Origin: an uncultured Winogradskyella sp.
GTDB lineage: Bacteria; Bacteroidota; Bacteroidia; Flavobacteriales; Flavobacteriaceae
Reading direction: 5' to 3'
DNA length: 64,000 nt
Assembly (NCBI RefSeq): GCF_947498005.1
Contig: NZ_CANMIW010000005.1
Span: 1-64,000, forward strand
Shown here: one piece after another, positions 63,859 through 64,000 of the stretch
Layout of the letters: each line of letters starts with the position of its first letter
Numbering within the stretch: the stretch's first letter is position 1
The notes under the pieces: model-generated
Seen by the model: the letters and a program-made list of their open reading frames with translations, nothing else
Databases searched by the model: none
What the model was told of the DNA's origin: nothing
Program-made: the position numbers and the translations under genes

Positions 63859-64000
63859 ATGGGAATAATGAAATTGAAGAAAAATCGAAAGTACAATTAT
63901 AAGCCTCGTTTTTATAAAGGTGAAGGAAGTCCTTTTGAGCTTAAGCACAAATTTGATGATAAAAGAACAACCGTAAATCCGGCAAAGGGTATTAAAGGTA
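63859..64000 (+). CDS. Small basic protein, truncated by the window end
   Basis: The first 47 codons are present (MGIMKLKKNRKYNYKPRFYK onward). It is very basic. Relatives precede mutL in flavobacterial genomes and are sometimes labelled riboflavin synthase subunit beta, a label not supported by any sequence similarity that I can see. It lies 7 bp after the small membrane protein gene, so it is probably in the same operon. Confidence 0.65.
   Translation, partial: MGIMKLKKNRKYNYKPRFYKGEGSPFELKHKFDDKRTTVNPAKGIKG

Noticed and set aside
1-64000. tRNA, rRNA, riboswitch, prophage or transposon genes
   Set aside because: I found no cloverleaf, no cobalamin or FMN riboswitch motif before the adenosyltransferase or ribH genes, and no transposase, integrase or phage structural gene. 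Covariance searches were not possible here.

Overview
The window is AT-rich chromosomal DNA of a member of the Bacteroidota, almost certainly a marine Flavobacteriaceae (a relative of Winogradskyella, Olleya or Lacinutrix would fit; the genus is inference). The evidence is a type IX secretion C-terminal sorting domain, a PorV/PorQ-like barrel, a SecA without the C-terminal zinc motif, promoters of the Bacteroidota type (TTTG, about 19 bp, TAnnTTTG), near absence of Shine-Dalgarno sequences, and the order recF - TPR protein - ribH - small ORFs. I see no rRNA, tRNA, CRISPR array, transposase, integrase or prophage gene.

Layout. (1) 1-1330: one accessory gene, a TIR-like/deoxyribosyltransferase-like protein, framed by inverted GTTAGGGGC/GCCCCTAAC ends and followed by a long imperfect hairpin. 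This is built like a lone integron-type gene cassette. (2) 1333-10195: mostly housekeeping genes on the minus strand: secA, a DUF2795 protein, a PduO-type cobalamin adenosyltransferase, a small membrane protein, a MacB/LolD-type ATPase, a methyltransferase and an ABC-F (Uup-like) ATPase. (3) 10295-46550: a 36-kb, 33-gene plus-strand surface polysaccharide locus. It opens at a good promoter with Wza-type export lipoprotein, Wzc-type tyrosine kinase, a small initiating phosphoglycosyltransferase and a UDP-HexNAcA pair (TviB/TviC-like). A strong terminator and a new promoter follow. Then come the Wzm/Wzt ABC exporter, about 14 glycosyltransferases, two sulfotransferases, five methyltransferases (two FkbM), a complete AsnB-type amidotransferase and an AsnB-like protein without glutaminase domain, a transglutaminase-like protein, a Wzy/WaaL-like protein and a second, full-length phosphoglycosyltransferase. 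Together they suggest a large, sulfated, methylated, uronic-acid and probably uronamide-containing glycan. (4) 46551-64000: core genes: DUF4105 protein and PorV/PorQ-like barrel, pssA, terC-like, lptB, tatC, kdsD-type isomerase, recQ, a cyclophilin-FKBP fusion, a TPR lipoprotein, a secreted beta-helix protein with T9SS tail, DUF721/DciA-like, recF, a YfgM-like TPR protein, ribH, and the start of what is probably the mutL neighbourhood.

The most unusual signals outside genes are short tandem repeats in intergenic spacers. Nearly all have a 7-base period and units that start with AGT (AGTNNNN) on one strand, although the other four bases differ from locus to locus. Two arrays have exactly ten perfect copies, and one of these lies between two divergent promoters. 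Other candidates for a second look are the cassette-like unit at the left end and the amide-forming enzymes of the polysaccharide locus (AsnB, AsnB-like and transglutaminase-like).
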